Assembly: GCA_964471755.1 (NCBI GenBank)
Contig: CAYYJM010000110.1
Location: 1 to 19,008, forward strand
Direction of reading: 5' to 3'
DNA: 19,008 nt
From: CAYYJM01 sp964471755
GTDB lineage: Bacteria > Planctomycetota > Planctomycetia > Gemmatales > Gemmataceae
The notes below the pieces were generated by a model that saw nothing but the letters and a program-made list of their open reading frames with translations, made no database searches and was not told the DNA's origin. The stretch's first letter is position 1; each line of letters begins with the position of its first letter. The position numbers and the translations under genes were made by a program. Positions 6,728 through 14,982 of the stretch are shown here, one piece after another.

Positions 6728-7993
6728 ATGCAAGTCGAGTTCGAGCTGCCGACCGTCGCCACCATGACGAGGCCACGCCCCGAGCGGGCCACAGCCGTGG
6801 GCCGGCGCTATCACGGCGATGGCCGCGACGTTCTGCTGCAAGGGTTCCACTGGGACTCGCACCACGGCGGCGTGGACTCACGCGGCGGCAAACGCAGCTG
6901 GTACCGCATCGTCCGGGAGAACGCTCGCCACATCCGGGCGGCCGGCTTCACCTGGGTCTGGATGCCGCCTCCATCCGACTCGCTCGCCCCGCAGGGATAC
7001 ATCCCCCGTCGCTGGCACCTCTTCGACAGCGCCCTCGGGCGCGAGGCCGAGTTGCGTGCCGCCCGCCGCGCTCTGGCTCCGGTGCGAGCCATGGCCGACA
7101 TCGTCCTCAACCACCGCGTCGGAATCCATACGGCCGGGGCCGACTTCGACGACCCGCCCTTCGCCGACAACCGGGCGGCGATCGTCTGCGACGACGCGTC
7201 CGGCGTCGGCACCGGTAATCCCGACACCGGCGAACACCACCCCGCCGGGCGCGACCTGGACCACGCCAATCCCGGCGTTCGTGCCGCCGTCGAGGAATAC
7301 CTCGGCCGACTCAAGGCGCTCGGCTTCCAGGGTTGGCGCTACGATCTGGTCAAGGGCTTCCACGGCCGCTTCATCGGCGCGTACAACGATGCCAGCCGGC
7401 CGGGGCTGTCCGTCGGCGAGTTCTTCGACGGCGATCCGCACAAGGCGGTCGATTGGCTCAGTTCCACCGGCGGCCGCTCCACCGCCTTCGACTTCTCGAC
7501 CCGTTTCCTGCTCTACGACGCCTGCGGCCAGGACGACTTCAGCCGACTCTGCGATGCCGACGGACGACCCGCCGGCCTCGTCGGTCTGTGGCCGAGCCGG
7601 GCCGTCACCTTCCTGGATAACCACGACACCGAATACCGGCGGGAACAGGACCACCAGTACGACGGCTACGGCATCCACCACTTTCCTGGCACGCACGTCG
7701 ATATGGGATACGCCTATCTGCTGACTCATCCGGGCGTGCCGTGCGTCTTCTGGTCGCACTTCTTCGACTGGGGCGAACCGACCCGTCGGCGGATCGAACG
7801 ACTGATTCGGGTGCGTGAGCAGGCCGGCCTGCACGCCCGGAGTTGGGTGGAGGTGCGCGAGGCGGACTACGGTCTGTACGCCGCCGTGATCGACGACCGC
7901 GTGGCGGTCAAGCTCGGCTCACGGCACTGGAGCCCCGGCTTCGGCTGGCACCTGGCCGTCGATGGCGACCGCCTGGCCGTCTGGACGCGCTGA
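6728..7993 (+). CDS. Alpha-amylase, plant-type GH13 (likely subfamily 6)
   Basis: A 421-residue protein that hydrolyses internal alpha-1,4 bonds of starch or glycogen-like glucans. The start at ATG 6728 is preferred (GGAGG 11 bases upstream; GH13 homology begins near residue 30); ATG 6764 is an alternative. GH13 blocks: VLLQGFHWDS (35-44), ADIVLNHR (123-130), GWRYDLVKGF with nucleophile Asp206, SVGEFF with acid/base Glu231, and FLDNHDTE with Asp300. The blocks GFTWVWMPPPSDSLAPQGY, GTGNPDTG and YAYLLTHPGVPCVFWSHFFDWG are characteristic of plant-type amylases, as is the small C-terminal beta domain (about 361-421, DUF1966-like, ending DRLAVWTR). No signal peptide is visible, so a cytoplasmic role in storage glucan turnover is inferred. 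It is flanked by non-coding DNA and a terminator, so it probably forms its own unit. Confidence 0.93.
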   Translation: MQVEFELPTVATMTRPRPERATAVGRRYHGDGRDVLLQGFHWDSHHGGVDSRGGKRSWYRIVRENARHIRAAGFTWVWMPPPSDSLAPQGYIPRRWHLFDSALGREAELRAARRALAPVRAMADIVLNHRVGIHTAGADFDDPPFADNRAAIVCDDASGVGTGNPDTGEHHPAGRDLDHANPGVRAAVEEYLGRLKALGFQGWRYDLVKGFHGRFIGAYNDASRPGLSVGEFFDGDPHKAVDWLSSTGGRSTAFDFSTRFLLYDACGQDDFSRLCDADGRPAGLVGLWPSRAVTFLDNHDTEYRREQDHQYDGYGIHHFPGTHVDMGYAYLLTHPGVPCVFWSHFFDWGEPTRRRIERLIRVREQAGLHARSWVEVREADYGLYAAVIDDRVAVKLGSRHWSPGFGWHLAVDGDRLAVWTR

Positions 7994-8019
7994 GTCTGCG
8001 CCGCGTTTCCGATTCCACG

Positions 8020-8057
8020 ATCGCGACGTCCCGTTCTCGAAGGCGGGCCGTCGCGAT
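8020..8057 (+). terminator. Terminator-like hairpin after the amylase gene
   Basis: ATCGCGACG (8020-8028) pairs with CGTCGCGAT (8049-8057); after one mismatch the stem continues with CCCG (8030-8033) and CGGG (8044-8047) around a 10-base loop. It sits 27 bases after the amylase stop. The T tract is poor (tcctgtcgt). Confidence 0.65.
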
Positions 8058-8085
8058 TCCTGTCGTCACTTCTCCGACCAGCCTC

Positions 8086-8115
8086 TTGCACCCGCTGACC
8101 CTGGCAGGTTATTAT
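8086..8115 (+). promoter_or_regulatory. Sigma70-type promoter for the FHA-GAF-PP2C gene
   Basis: TTGCAC (8086-8091) and TATTAT (8110-8115) match the -35 and -10 consensus at 4/6 and 5/6 positions with an 18-base spacer. It lies just after the amylase terminator and about 70 bases before the start codon of the phosphatase gene, which fits independent transcription. Predicted start of transcription is near 8122. Confidence 0.55.
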
Positions 8116-8166
8116 CCAGTGTCCCGATCTTCCGGTATGAATCCCGGAGCGCCCGGGTCGGGGACT

Positions 8167-8183
8167 CTGACGCCAGGAGTCAG
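8167..8183 (+). promoter_or_regulatory. Small hairpin enclosing the ribosome binding site
   Basis: CTGAC (8167-8171) pairs with GTCAG (8179-8183), placing most of the AGGAG ribosome binding site (8175-8179) in the loop. The overlapping GACTC/GAGTC pair offers an alternative fold. The stem is only 5 bp, so a regulatory role is speculative, but the site decides the start at 8187. Confidence 0.3.
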
Positions 8184-8186
8184 GCC

Positions 8187-9878
8187 ATGCCCGCAGTTCT
8201 CCGTGTGATCCGGGTGCCCGCCATCCCGAACAGCTCTCCGGAGCAGCGATCCAGGGTGGGAGATGTCATTCCACTCAACACGTTACCGTTCGTGCTTGGA
8301 CGACGGGCCCGGTGTCAACTCGTTCTGTACGACAGCGGCATCACCCGCGAACATGCTCAGATCGAGCTGGTCGAGGATCGCTACTTCATTGTCGATCGCG
8401 AGAGCGTCAATGGCACCTTCGTCAACGATCTGCGCTGCGTGCCGTGTCAGCGGATGCCTTTGACGCACCATGACCGTATCCGCCTGGGCCAGTTGTACGA
8501 GTTCTCCTTCCTCGATCTGGCGGACAGTTCACGCATCGAGGAGGTGGTCACTCCCAGTGCCGAAACACTGCTCGAAGCCCAGTCGGCCGAACGACTCCGC
8601 GGCCTGCTCGAGATCATCACCTCCCTGTCGCGGACCCTCGATCTCGATCCCATGCTGCCCGGCCTGGCCGAGAAACTCTTCGGCCTGTTCGTCCAGGCGG
8701 ATCGCTGCTTTCTGATCCAGGCCGACGAACCGCCACGCCTGGCAGGAGCCCGAGGCGAGCGGCCGCGGCTTCATCCCCGTCTGGTCAAGACGCGTTCGGG
8801 CAAGGGCGAAGGCACGGCACACTTCAGCAGCAGCATCGTCTACCAGTGTCTTACCCTGGGACAGGCTCAATTGCACCAGGACGCCACGGAGGCGGCGGTT
8901 TTCAAGGAGGCCGACTCGGTCGAGTTCCTCGGCATCCGCTCGGTCATGGTCGCTCCGCTCCTGCAACAGGATGGTCGGCCGTTCGCCGTGTTACAACTCG
9001 ACACGCTCGACCCGAACAAGAAGTTCCGCAAGGACGACCTGGCCCTGCTGACCGGTGTGGCCAATCAGACGGCGGTTGCCCTGGAGAACGTCCGCCTGCA
9101 CCGGGAGGCGATTTGCCAGGCCGAGTTCCAGGCCCGGCTGGAATACGATCTGGAGATGGCTCGTGAGGTGCAGATGAGTTTCCTGCCCCGTGCCATGCCC
9201 GAGGTGCCGAGTTACGAGTTCTTCGCCTACTATCAACCCGCCCATGCCGTCGGCGGCGACTATTACGGTTTCATCCCCCGGCAGGATGGTCAACTGCTGG
9301 TCGTGGTCGGCGACGTGGCCGGCAAAGGCATGCCGGCCGCCCTGCTCGTGGCCAAGCTCTCCACCGAGATCAACACCTGTGCCCCGCTCGATCTGGACCT
9401 CGCCGGAATGGTGGCGCACCTGAACGAGTTGCTGTATCCGTTCACCAACCCGAAGCACCGCTTCATCACCCTGGCCGCTCTGCTGCTCGATCCGATCGGG
9501 CACCGACATGGTCTTGTCAGTGCTGGTCATCCGTCACCGATGATCTACCAACCCGGGACGGGCACCTGTCTCCCGATCCTGGATTATGCGGATTCCGGCC
9601 ACTGCCTGGGTAACCTCGACCGAAGTGCGTATGTGGCCCATCCGGTGACTCTGGAGCCTGGCGAGATCCTTATCGTCTTCAGTGATGGCGTGACGGAGTC
9701 CTTCAATTCCAGCATTCAGCCGTTCAGGGTAGCCGGGATGCAGGCGGCCCTGGCGGAACACAGGCCGACCACGTCGCGAACCGTGGTCGAAACCATCCTG
9801 CGGGCCGTCGAACAGCACACCGGCGGCATCCCGCCCCACGACGACCTCACGTTACTGGCGGTTCAACGCACCGCCTGA
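8187..9878 (+). CDS. FHA-GAF-PP2C (SpoIIE/RsbU-like) serine phosphatase
   Basis: A 563-residue protein; the start ATG 8187 has AGGAG 7 bases upstream and begins right at the FHA domain. Residues about 5-110 form the FHA domain, which binds phosphothreonine peptides: VLGRR, SGITREHAQI and SVNGTFVND carry the usual Arg, Ser, His and Asn positions. Residues about 130-305 form a GAF sensor domain (LEIITSLSRTLDLD, IRSVMVAPLLQ, LLTGVANQTAVALE). A helical linker (LEYDLEMAREVQMSFLP, about 318-334), typical of RsbU-type phosphatases, leads into a PP2C domain (about 340-562) with the metal-binding aspartates in VGGDYY (Asp358), VGDVAGKG (Asp376), FSDGVTES (Asp500) and HDDLTLL (Asp552). It is cytoplasmic and likely dephosphorylates an anti-sigma-factor antagonist or similar target; no such partner gene is in the window. 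Confidence 0.93.
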   Translation: MPAVLRVIRVPAIPNSSPEQRSRVGDVIPLNTLPFVLGRRARCQLVLYDSGITREHAQIELVEDRYFIVDRESVNGTFVNDLRCVPCQRMPLTHHDRIRLGQLYEFSFLDLADSSRIEEVVTPSAETLLEAQSAERLRGLLEIITSLSRTLDLDPMLPGLAEKLFGLFVQADRCFLIQADEPPRLAGARGERPRLHPRLVKTRSGKGEGTAHFSSSIVYQCLTLGQAQLHQDATEAAVFKEADSVEFLGIRSVMVAPLLQQDGRPFAVLQLDTLDPNKKFRKDDLALLTGVANQTAVALENVRLHREAICQAEFQARLEYDLEMAREVQMSFLPRAMPEVPSYEFFAYYQPAHAVGGDYYGFIPRQDGQLLVVVGDVAGKGMPAALLVAKLSTEINTCAPLDLDLAGMVAHLNELLYPFTNPKHRFITLAALLLDPIGHRHGLVSAGHPSPMIYQPGTGTCLPILDYADSGHCLGNLDRSAYVAHPVTLEPGEILIVFSDGVTESFNSSIQPFRVAGMQAALAEHRPTTSRTVVETILRAVEQHTGGIPPHDDLTLLAVQRTA

Positions 9879-9897
9879 ACGTGGCAACGCCTGCTCC

Positions 9898-9923
9898 GTC
9901 AGAACCGCGTGCGCAGCTCTGAC
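9898..9923. terminator. Possible bidirectional terminator between convergent genes
   Basis: GTCAGA (9898-9903) pairs with TCTGAC (9918-9923) around a 14-base loop, in the 46-base gap between the phosphatase gene (plus) and the DUF4159 gene (minus). The position fits a shared terminator; the stem is short and lacks T tracts. Confidence 0.4.
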
Positions 9924-9924
9924 A

Positions 9925-12252
9925 TCAGTCCAGCATCAGATACGCTAGCACGTTGCCGAGGATCTTCCGGGCCGATTCCGGCTTGTACGCCAGCGCCCGA
10001 TAGTTGGCGATGCCCGCAGCCGAGGCGACCAGGTCGTATTCCGAGAACAGCACCGCCGGCCGACCCTTGATCAGGATCGTCAACAGTTTCTGCCCCTCGG
10101 GTTTCTCGCCCCGAGAACGCATGACCTGTCGGGCAGCCAGCGTGAAGCCGACGCCGACGTTCAGGTCCTGGCCATGCTCGAACTTGCCCTCGGTGAGAAC
10201 CGGATCGACCGACAACGGCTGCAACTTGCCGAACAGGGCCTCCAGTTGCTGACGCGCCGCCTTCGCGAACGCTGGCGATCCCGCATGGGCATCGACCAGA
10301 AGCGTCCCGCCGGCCCGGACGTACCCCTTCAGGGCCGTCCGCTCCTCGTCTGTCAGCGTGAAGTCTGTCCGACCCGTCAGGTGCAGCAACCGGATGTCCT
10401 TCAGCGCGTCCTTGCCGAGGCGAACGGACTCGGTCTGCTGGAGAGTCCGGCCGGTCAGGTGCCGGGCCAGTGGCGCGAGCCTGTCCCAGCAGCGCGCCGC
10501 GGCCTCCCAGTCCTGCGGGGTCGCCGCCGTGCTGGCATGATGCACCCGCGCGATGGTCAGGCGCTCCTTCTTCTCCTTCGCCGGAGTTGTGTCCGGCAGC
10601 AGCGTCGTGAACTTGCCCTCCAGGTCGCCGAGGTCGGTCGCGTAGAAGAGCAGGTTCATCGCCAGCGCGAAGGCGTCGCTCTCCGCACGGTTGGCCTGCC
10701 AGTCGCCGGACAGGTATTCGTCGGAGAGCAGGAAGAACGTCCGCGAGCCGTTGCTCGCGCCACGCAACTTCGGTCGGTTCTTCCACTCGTGCTTGACCAC
10801 GGTGAAGATCGGATGCTCGGCCGGCAGGCGTTCGAGCGTGATGTTGGGGTAGGTCTTCGGCGGATACATGAGCCGGAGCAGACGCTCCATCGAGTCGGTG
10901 AAGTCCTTGCTGTGGTCGCTCGCCTCGGCCAGGATCGTGCCGCCGCGTTCGACGTACTCCCGCAGTTTCATGGCCTCGGCCTCGGTGCAATCCCACTTCT
11001 GAGAGCCGGACAGAAACAGGATCGGTGCGTCGAACTCGGCGGCCGGGCTGGTGATCGATACGGTCTGCCAGTTGATCGGCCGCTCGTAGGCGTTCCACAG
11101 TGCCTTGCTCAGATTGGCCAGGTCGCGTGGGTTCAGGTTCCAGTCGGAGCCCGTGCCGAATTGAAGTTTGTTGACCGCGACGGGAGCGCCGCCGTAGACC
11201 AGAAACAGCGTGCAGAAGGACGTGCCGCCGATCGGGCCGCCCCAGTGGCCCAGCGGGATGGAGCCGTCGCGCTGCTGAGCCTGGAGGACGGCAAGGGCCC
11301 CCTCGGCGAACCAGTCCTCGCCGCCGATGAGCTTTCGACCGCTGGCCACGCCGGTTCGTTCGATGCCGTAGAGGTAGTAGCCGTCCGCCTTGCCGCCCTT
11401 CTGTTTGCCGAGCCAGTCCATGCCGCGCTCGATCGCCCGGAGTACCTCGGCGGCCTCGCCCTCGGTGAACGTGCGCGGGTTGGCCCGGCTATAGGCCGTC
11501 TTGCCGTGGTACATGTCGAAGACGAGGAACAGGCTGGCCAGGCCGGCCGTCGCCATGTTCGGCGTCGAGCCGCCGGTGGTGTAGCTCCAGCCGCCATCGA
11601 CTCCCTGGACGGAGCGGAAATGCTTCGACAGCGACACCCAGAAGCGGTCGCCGGGATCGAGGCCGGCGCGCGTGGCGGCCCAGACGCCGAGGACGCCATA
11701 CTGGGTACACGAGTTGTCCCAGTTGGTCGATTCTCGGTTGTAGCGCCAGCCGGCTCGGTCACCCTTGGCCGCCAGCAGCCACTCGAATTCTTCCTTCAGC
11801 AAGGCCCGATACTGGGCGTCGTCGGGAACCTTGCGCAGAGCGTACTCCCAGATGTTGGCTCGCAGGCCGCGCATGTAGGTGTTGTTCGGCTTCTGCTTCG
11901 CCAGCCAGTCGAGGGCCTTCTTGAGGCCGTCGTCGGCGGCTGGATCGCCACCGGCGGCCAGCAGAGTGAGCGTCGCCAGACAGGTCGAGCCCTCGTCGCC
12001 GATGCTCCCCTCGGGGGACTGCTGGCTGCGCAGGTAATGGACGGCGTCAACGATCGCGGTCTTGATCTTGGCCGCGGTGATCGGTGGCGTGAACGGCTCA
12101 TGGATGGCCGCTCCGCCCGCTCCGGCGATCCTCGGGCCACGCTGGAGGAACTGGTTCTGAAATCCCGGCAGTTTCGGCTCGACCGGGGCCTGCCCGCTCA
12201 CGCCGCAGCAGGCCAGCAGCGCAACGAGCGAGAGGGAGAGCATGCGGGTCAT
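9925..12252 (-). CDS. Exported prenyltransferase/squalene-cyclase-barrel protein with DUF4159 region
   Basis: A 775-residue protein with ATG at 12252 and GGAG 8 bases upstream. The N-terminus (LSLSLVALLAC) is a signal peptide with a possible lipobox ending at Cys15, so it may be a lipoprotein. Residues about 60-360 form an alpha-alpha barrel of the prenyltransferase/squalene-cyclase superfamily, with repeated blocks (VHYLRSQQSPEGSIGD, RAGWRYN, VQGVDGGWSYT, QQRDGSIPLGHWGG); the catalytic Asp-rich motif of real cyclases is not seen, so a binding role is more likely. Residues about 370-580 match the DUF4159 type (PILFLSGSQKWDCT, LREYVERGGTILAEA), related in fold to glutamine-amidotransferase-like domains, and a second similar region follows (LLHLTGRTDFTLTDEE, LKGYVRAGGTLLVDA, near 630-670). 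It is the downstream gene of a pair with the VIT-vWA gene, 75 bases apart. Function unknown. Confidence 0.85.
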   Translation of the reverse strand: MTRMLSLSLVALLACCGVSGQAPVEPKLPGFQNQFLQRGPRIAGAGGAAIHEPFTPPITAAKIKTAIVDAVHYLRSQQSPEGSIGDEGSTCLATLTLLAAGGDPAADDGLKKALDWLAKQKPNNTYMRGLRANIWEYALRKVPDDAQYRALLKEEFEWLLAAKGDRAGWRYNRESTNWDNSCTQYGVLGVWAATRAGLDPGDRFWVSLSKHFRSVQGVDGGWSYTTGGSTPNMATAGLASLFLVFDMYHGKTAYSRANPRTFTEGEAAEVLRAIERGMDWLGKQKGGKADGYYLYGIERTGVASGRKLIGGEDWFAEGALAVLQAQQRDGSIPLGHWGGPIGGTSFCTLFLVYGGAPVAVNKLQFGTGSDWNLNPRDLANLSKALWNAYERPINWQTVSITSPAAEFDAPILFLSGSQKWDCTEAEAMKLREYVERGGTILAEASDHSKDFTDSMERLLRLMYPPKTYPNITLERLPAEHPIFTVVKHEWKNRPKLRGASNGSRTFFLLSDEYLSGDWQANRAESDAFALAMNLLFYATDLGDLEGKFTTLLPDTTPAKEKKERLTIARVHHASTAATPQDWEAAARCWDRLAPLARHLTGRTLQQTESVRLGKDALKDIRLLHLTGRTDFTLTDEERTALKGYVRAGGTLLVDAHAGSPAFAKAARQQLEALFGKLQPLSVDPVLTEGKFEHGQDLNVGVGFTLAARQVMRSRGEKPEGQKLLTILIKGRPAVLFSEYDLVASAAGIANYRALAYKPESARKILGNVLAYLMLD

Positions 12253-12327
12253 GGTTTCGTCTCCGTGAACTGAGGCCGGCTGTTTTCGTGGAGGAAGCCC
12301 CCGGCACGCCGAGGGCTCTGGCGTTGC

Positions 12328-14742
12328 TCACCGATCCCGATTCAGGGGCAGTTGCAACCCTGGAATCTGCTGGTTTGGTCCGCCCCGGTTCGGCTGAAAC
12401 TGGTTCCGAAACGGGCCCGGAATCTGCAGCTGATTCGGCCCGCCCGGTCCCGGCACCACCTGCTCCGGCTCGGTCTTCGGAATCAGGCTCTCGTCCTTCT
12501 GCTTGCCGTCCTTCTCGACGACGATCCGCTCGTTGCCGACGTTGATCGACAGTGCCCAGCCGAGTCGCTGAGCCCGGGCGAACGTCGCGTCCTTTTGCAG
12601 TAGCTCGAAGTATTCCGGGCTCAGGAGCTTGACGACGCGCGTCTTGCGCGGGCCGACCTCCTCGGCATCGACCCACTGTCCCTCGCGCAGATAGAACGCG
12701 CGCTGACCGATCGGGTGGATGTTCTCGAAGGTAGCCTCCCGGCCGCGACGGTCGCGGTAGGTGTTGGCCGCCGACCCGCCGGCGACCCGGTTCTGCAACT
12801 GACGGTCGTTGAAGGCCTGATTGACCGCCCACTGGCCGGCCTGTTCCCTGCGGGCCATGTCGAGCCGCTTGCTCGCCTCAGCGACGATGGCCCCGGCCGG
12901 TGGCAGGGCTGCCGGCATCCCTGGACCAGCCGGCTCGCGTGCCGAGGCGGCTGCGATGAACTCGGTGTACTCGGTCACGATGCCGTACTGCTTGCTCAGT
13001 CGCACGACCTCCTCGACCAGCTCCTTGTTCGCACCGTGCAACCGGATCTCCTGGAGCAGGTAGCCGATCTGGCGGGCGGCCCACAGGGGGGCCAGAAACT
13101 CGTTGGGGTCTCCGGCCGCCAATGTTTCCGACGCGCCGGCGGGCAGGTCCACCGCGCAGGTGTAGCTCGTCGGCTTGCCCGACAGCGTGCCGGAGATCGT
13201 GAACGTGTGCTTGCCGGCCTTCCGGTAGCGGCCGACCATCATGATCTCGCTCCCCTTGAACAGCACCGGCACCTTCGACGGTAGAACCGACTTCGCTCCC
13301 GATTCGCCGAACGACACACGCACGCTGGACAGGACCGGATGCGCCAGTCGGTCGTACAGGGTGGCGACCTTGGCGTCGAGTTCTTCCTTCGGCGCGACGT
13401 ATTCGCTGGAGCCGTCGGTCGCCTCGGCCAGCAGGTCGAGCAGATGAGCGTTCACGTCGTTGCCGACGCCCATGACGAAGATCTTGGTCCCGGCGGTGTT
13501 CGCTTTGCGGGCCTGTTCGAGGATCTTTTCCGGCGACCGCTCGCCGACGGTGGGAGCGCCATCGGTCAGGAAGATCATGATCCGCTCACGGCCCGGAGCC
13601 GCCTTGCCGGTCAGGGCCTTCGCCAGGGCTCCGGCGATGTTCGTCTGTCCGTGGGCGGCGATGTTCTCGACGAACTCGCGGGCCGCTGTCTGCGTGGCGG
13701 GCGTCAACTCGACCAGATCATCACGGAATGGCAGCACCTCGGTGCCGAACGTGATGACGTTGAAGCGATCGCCCCGATGCAGATGATCCAGGCAGTATTC
13801 CATCGCCGCCCGGGCCTGCTCGATCTTCTCGCCGCGCATCGAGCCGCTGGTATCGACGACGAAGATCACGTCCTTGGCGACGGCTCGCTCGCCGGCCGAG
13901 CCGGTTGGATTGCCCAGCAGCATGAAGTAGCCGTCCTCCCGCTCCGAGTTGCGGTAGGCGAGGACGCGCAGGCCGAGGTCGTCCTGATCGGCGACCCAGT
14001 AGAGGCGAAAATCGTCCATGCCGGACCAGTGGTCGGACCGGACGGTCGCTGTCGCCTCGGTCGGTCCCTTGCGGACGACGCCGATCGGGTGCGTCGGGCT
14101 GAAGATGGAGCGGAGCGGGGCCTTCGTGCTGAGACGAGTCGTCAGCGTGACGCGATCGACTGGCGCGGTGGAGAAGCTGGCGGCCGGCATCGGGCACGTC
14201 AGCCAGGCGACGCCCTGCGTCTTGCGAATCGGCGTCGTGAACGACACGTTCAGATGCGTTCGCCCTTGCAGGATGACGCCCGGCACCAGGATCGCCGGTC
14301 GGCCGGCGAAGGCCAGGAGCTTCGTCAGCCCCGAGCTGCGGGCGATCGCCTCGTAGACCGTTCGAGCCTTCTGAGGCGGAAGGAAGGTCGCATCGGCGAG
14401 CAGCGCCGGCTCGGCTCCGGGCTTGTGAATCGTGACGCGGATACCGGAACCGGTGGCCCCGTCCGGCAGCGGGATGACACACACGGTCGAGCCGGCCTTC
14501 TCGGGACCATCGACGATCTCCTCGACCTGGACGTGGGCAGTCGTCTCCTCAACGGTCAGGTTCGTGGTGCTGTAGCGCAGCGTGCAGCAGTGACACGGCA
14601 CACCGGGTTCCGGGGTGAACCGGTCGCCGTCGAGTTGACCGGGAACGAAGATCGGCCCGGCCTGGAGCGGAGCCGACAGGAGCAGAAAGAGTCCGGCCGC
14701 CAGCAGTGCCGGGCCGTGTGATCGGACGAAAGCTCGAAGCAT
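12328..14742 (-). CDS. Exported VIT and von Willebrand factor A domain protein
   Basis: An 804-residue protein with ATG at 14742 and GGAGG 7 bases upstream (14750-14754). Residues 1-28 are a signal peptide ending PLQA. A VIT domain covers about residues 55-185 (VEETTAHVQVEEI, VCVIPLPDGA, KARTVYEAIARS). A vWA domain covers about 290-465 with a complete metal-ion-dependent adhesion site: DTSGSM (Asp297, Ser299, Ser301), Thr367 in GQTN and Asp394 in FLTDGAPT. The region after 540 is helical and the last 60 residues are rich in Pro, Gly, Asn and Gln with a degenerate repeat (GGPNQLQIPG, GGPNQQIPG). The vWA domain suggests metal-dependent protein binding at the cell envelope, as in the inter-alpha-trypsin-inhibitor-like family. 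It is probably the first gene of a two-gene operon with the DUF4159 protein. An N-terminal CHCC cluster (residues 50-53) is unexplained. Confidence 0.92.
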   Translation of the reverse strand: MLRAFVRSHGPALLAAGLFLLLSAPLQAGPIFVPGQLDGDRFTPEPGVPCHCCTLRYSTTNLTVEETTAHVQVEEIVDGPEKAGSTVCVIPLPDGATGSGIRVTIHKPGAEPALLADATFLPPQKARTVYEAIARSSGLTKLLAFAGRPAILVPGVILQGRTHLNVSFTTPIRKTQGVAWLTCPMPAASFSTAPVDRVTLTTRLSTKAPLRSIFSPTHPIGVVRKGPTEATATVRSDHWSGMDDFRLYWVADQDDLGLRVLAYRNSEREDGYFMLLGNPTGSAGERAVAKDVIFVVDTSGSMRGEKIEQARAAMEYCLDHLHRGDRFNVITFGTEVLPFRDDLVELTPATQTAAREFVENIAAHGQTNIAGALAKALTGKAAPGRERIMIFLTDGAPTVGERSPEKILEQARKANTAGTKIFVMGVGNDVNAHLLDLLAEATDGSSEYVAPKEELDAKVATLYDRLAHPVLSSVRVSFGESGAKSVLPSKVPVLFKGSEIMMVGRYRKAGKHTFTISGTLSGKPTSYTCAVDLPAGASETLAAGDPNEFLAPLWAARQIGYLLQEIRLHGANKELVEEVVRLSKQYGIVTEYTEFIAAASAREPAGPGMPAALPPAGAIVAEASKRLDMARREQAGQWAVNQAFNDRQLQNRVAGGSAANTYRDRRGREATFENIHPIGQRAFYLREGQWVDAEEVGPRKTRVVKLLSPEYFELLQKDATFARAQRLGWALSINVGNERIVVEKDGKQKDESLIPKTEPEQVVPGPGGPNQLQIPGPFRNQFQPNRGGPNQQIPGLQLPLNRDR

Positions 14743-14775
14743 GTTCCGACCTCCGAGAGGGTGAACGCTGAGATA

Positions 14776-14788
14776 CCCCAGCCTGGGG
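14776..14788. promoter_or_regulatory. 13-base dyad upstream of the VIT-vWA gene
   Basis: CCCCAGCCTGGGG has perfect two-fold symmetry around its central base and lies 34 bases upstream of the VIT-vWA start codon, within its leader or promoter region. The single-base centre fits a protein-binding site better than a hairpin. No clear -35/-10 pair is seen around it. Confidence 0.3.
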
Positions 14789-14920
14789 CATTGTCGCAGA
14801 AACGAGCCGGTTTGGGTCGTAACGATTGTGTAACGAGCCCGGCCTCGCCGCGTTCCTACCCTATGGTCTTGCCCGGCGAGCGGATGTTACCGCGAGCTTC
14901 CTCCCTTTCTGAGCGGAGCC

Positions 14921-14953
14921 GGCGAGCGGCGGGCTGACGCCGCGCCGTTCGCC
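14921..14953 (-). terminator. GC-rich hairpin after the ceramidase-like gene
   Basis: GCGGCG (14926-14931) pairs with CGCCGC (14938-14943) around a 6-base loop, and the flanking GGCGA (14921-14925) can pair with TCGCC (14949-14953) across a 5-base bulge. It lies 30 bases beyond the stop of the minus-strand ceramidase-like gene. It may be a terminator or a dispersed REP-type hairpin. Confidence 0.45.
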
Positions 14954-14982
14954 AGCCGCCACAGTAGAAATAAGGACCGCCT

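Noticed and set aside
10174..12273. 699-codon open frame on the plus strand
   Set aside because: It lies antisense to the prenyltransferase/DUF4159 gene. It has no recognisable domain, is rich in residues expected from antisense GC-rich codons, and the minus-strand product has clear family motifs and a good ribosome binding site.
13339..14721. 460-codon open frame on the plus strand
   Set aside because: It is antisense to the VIT-vWA gene with its intact metal-binding motifs; no domain is visible in the plus-strand product.
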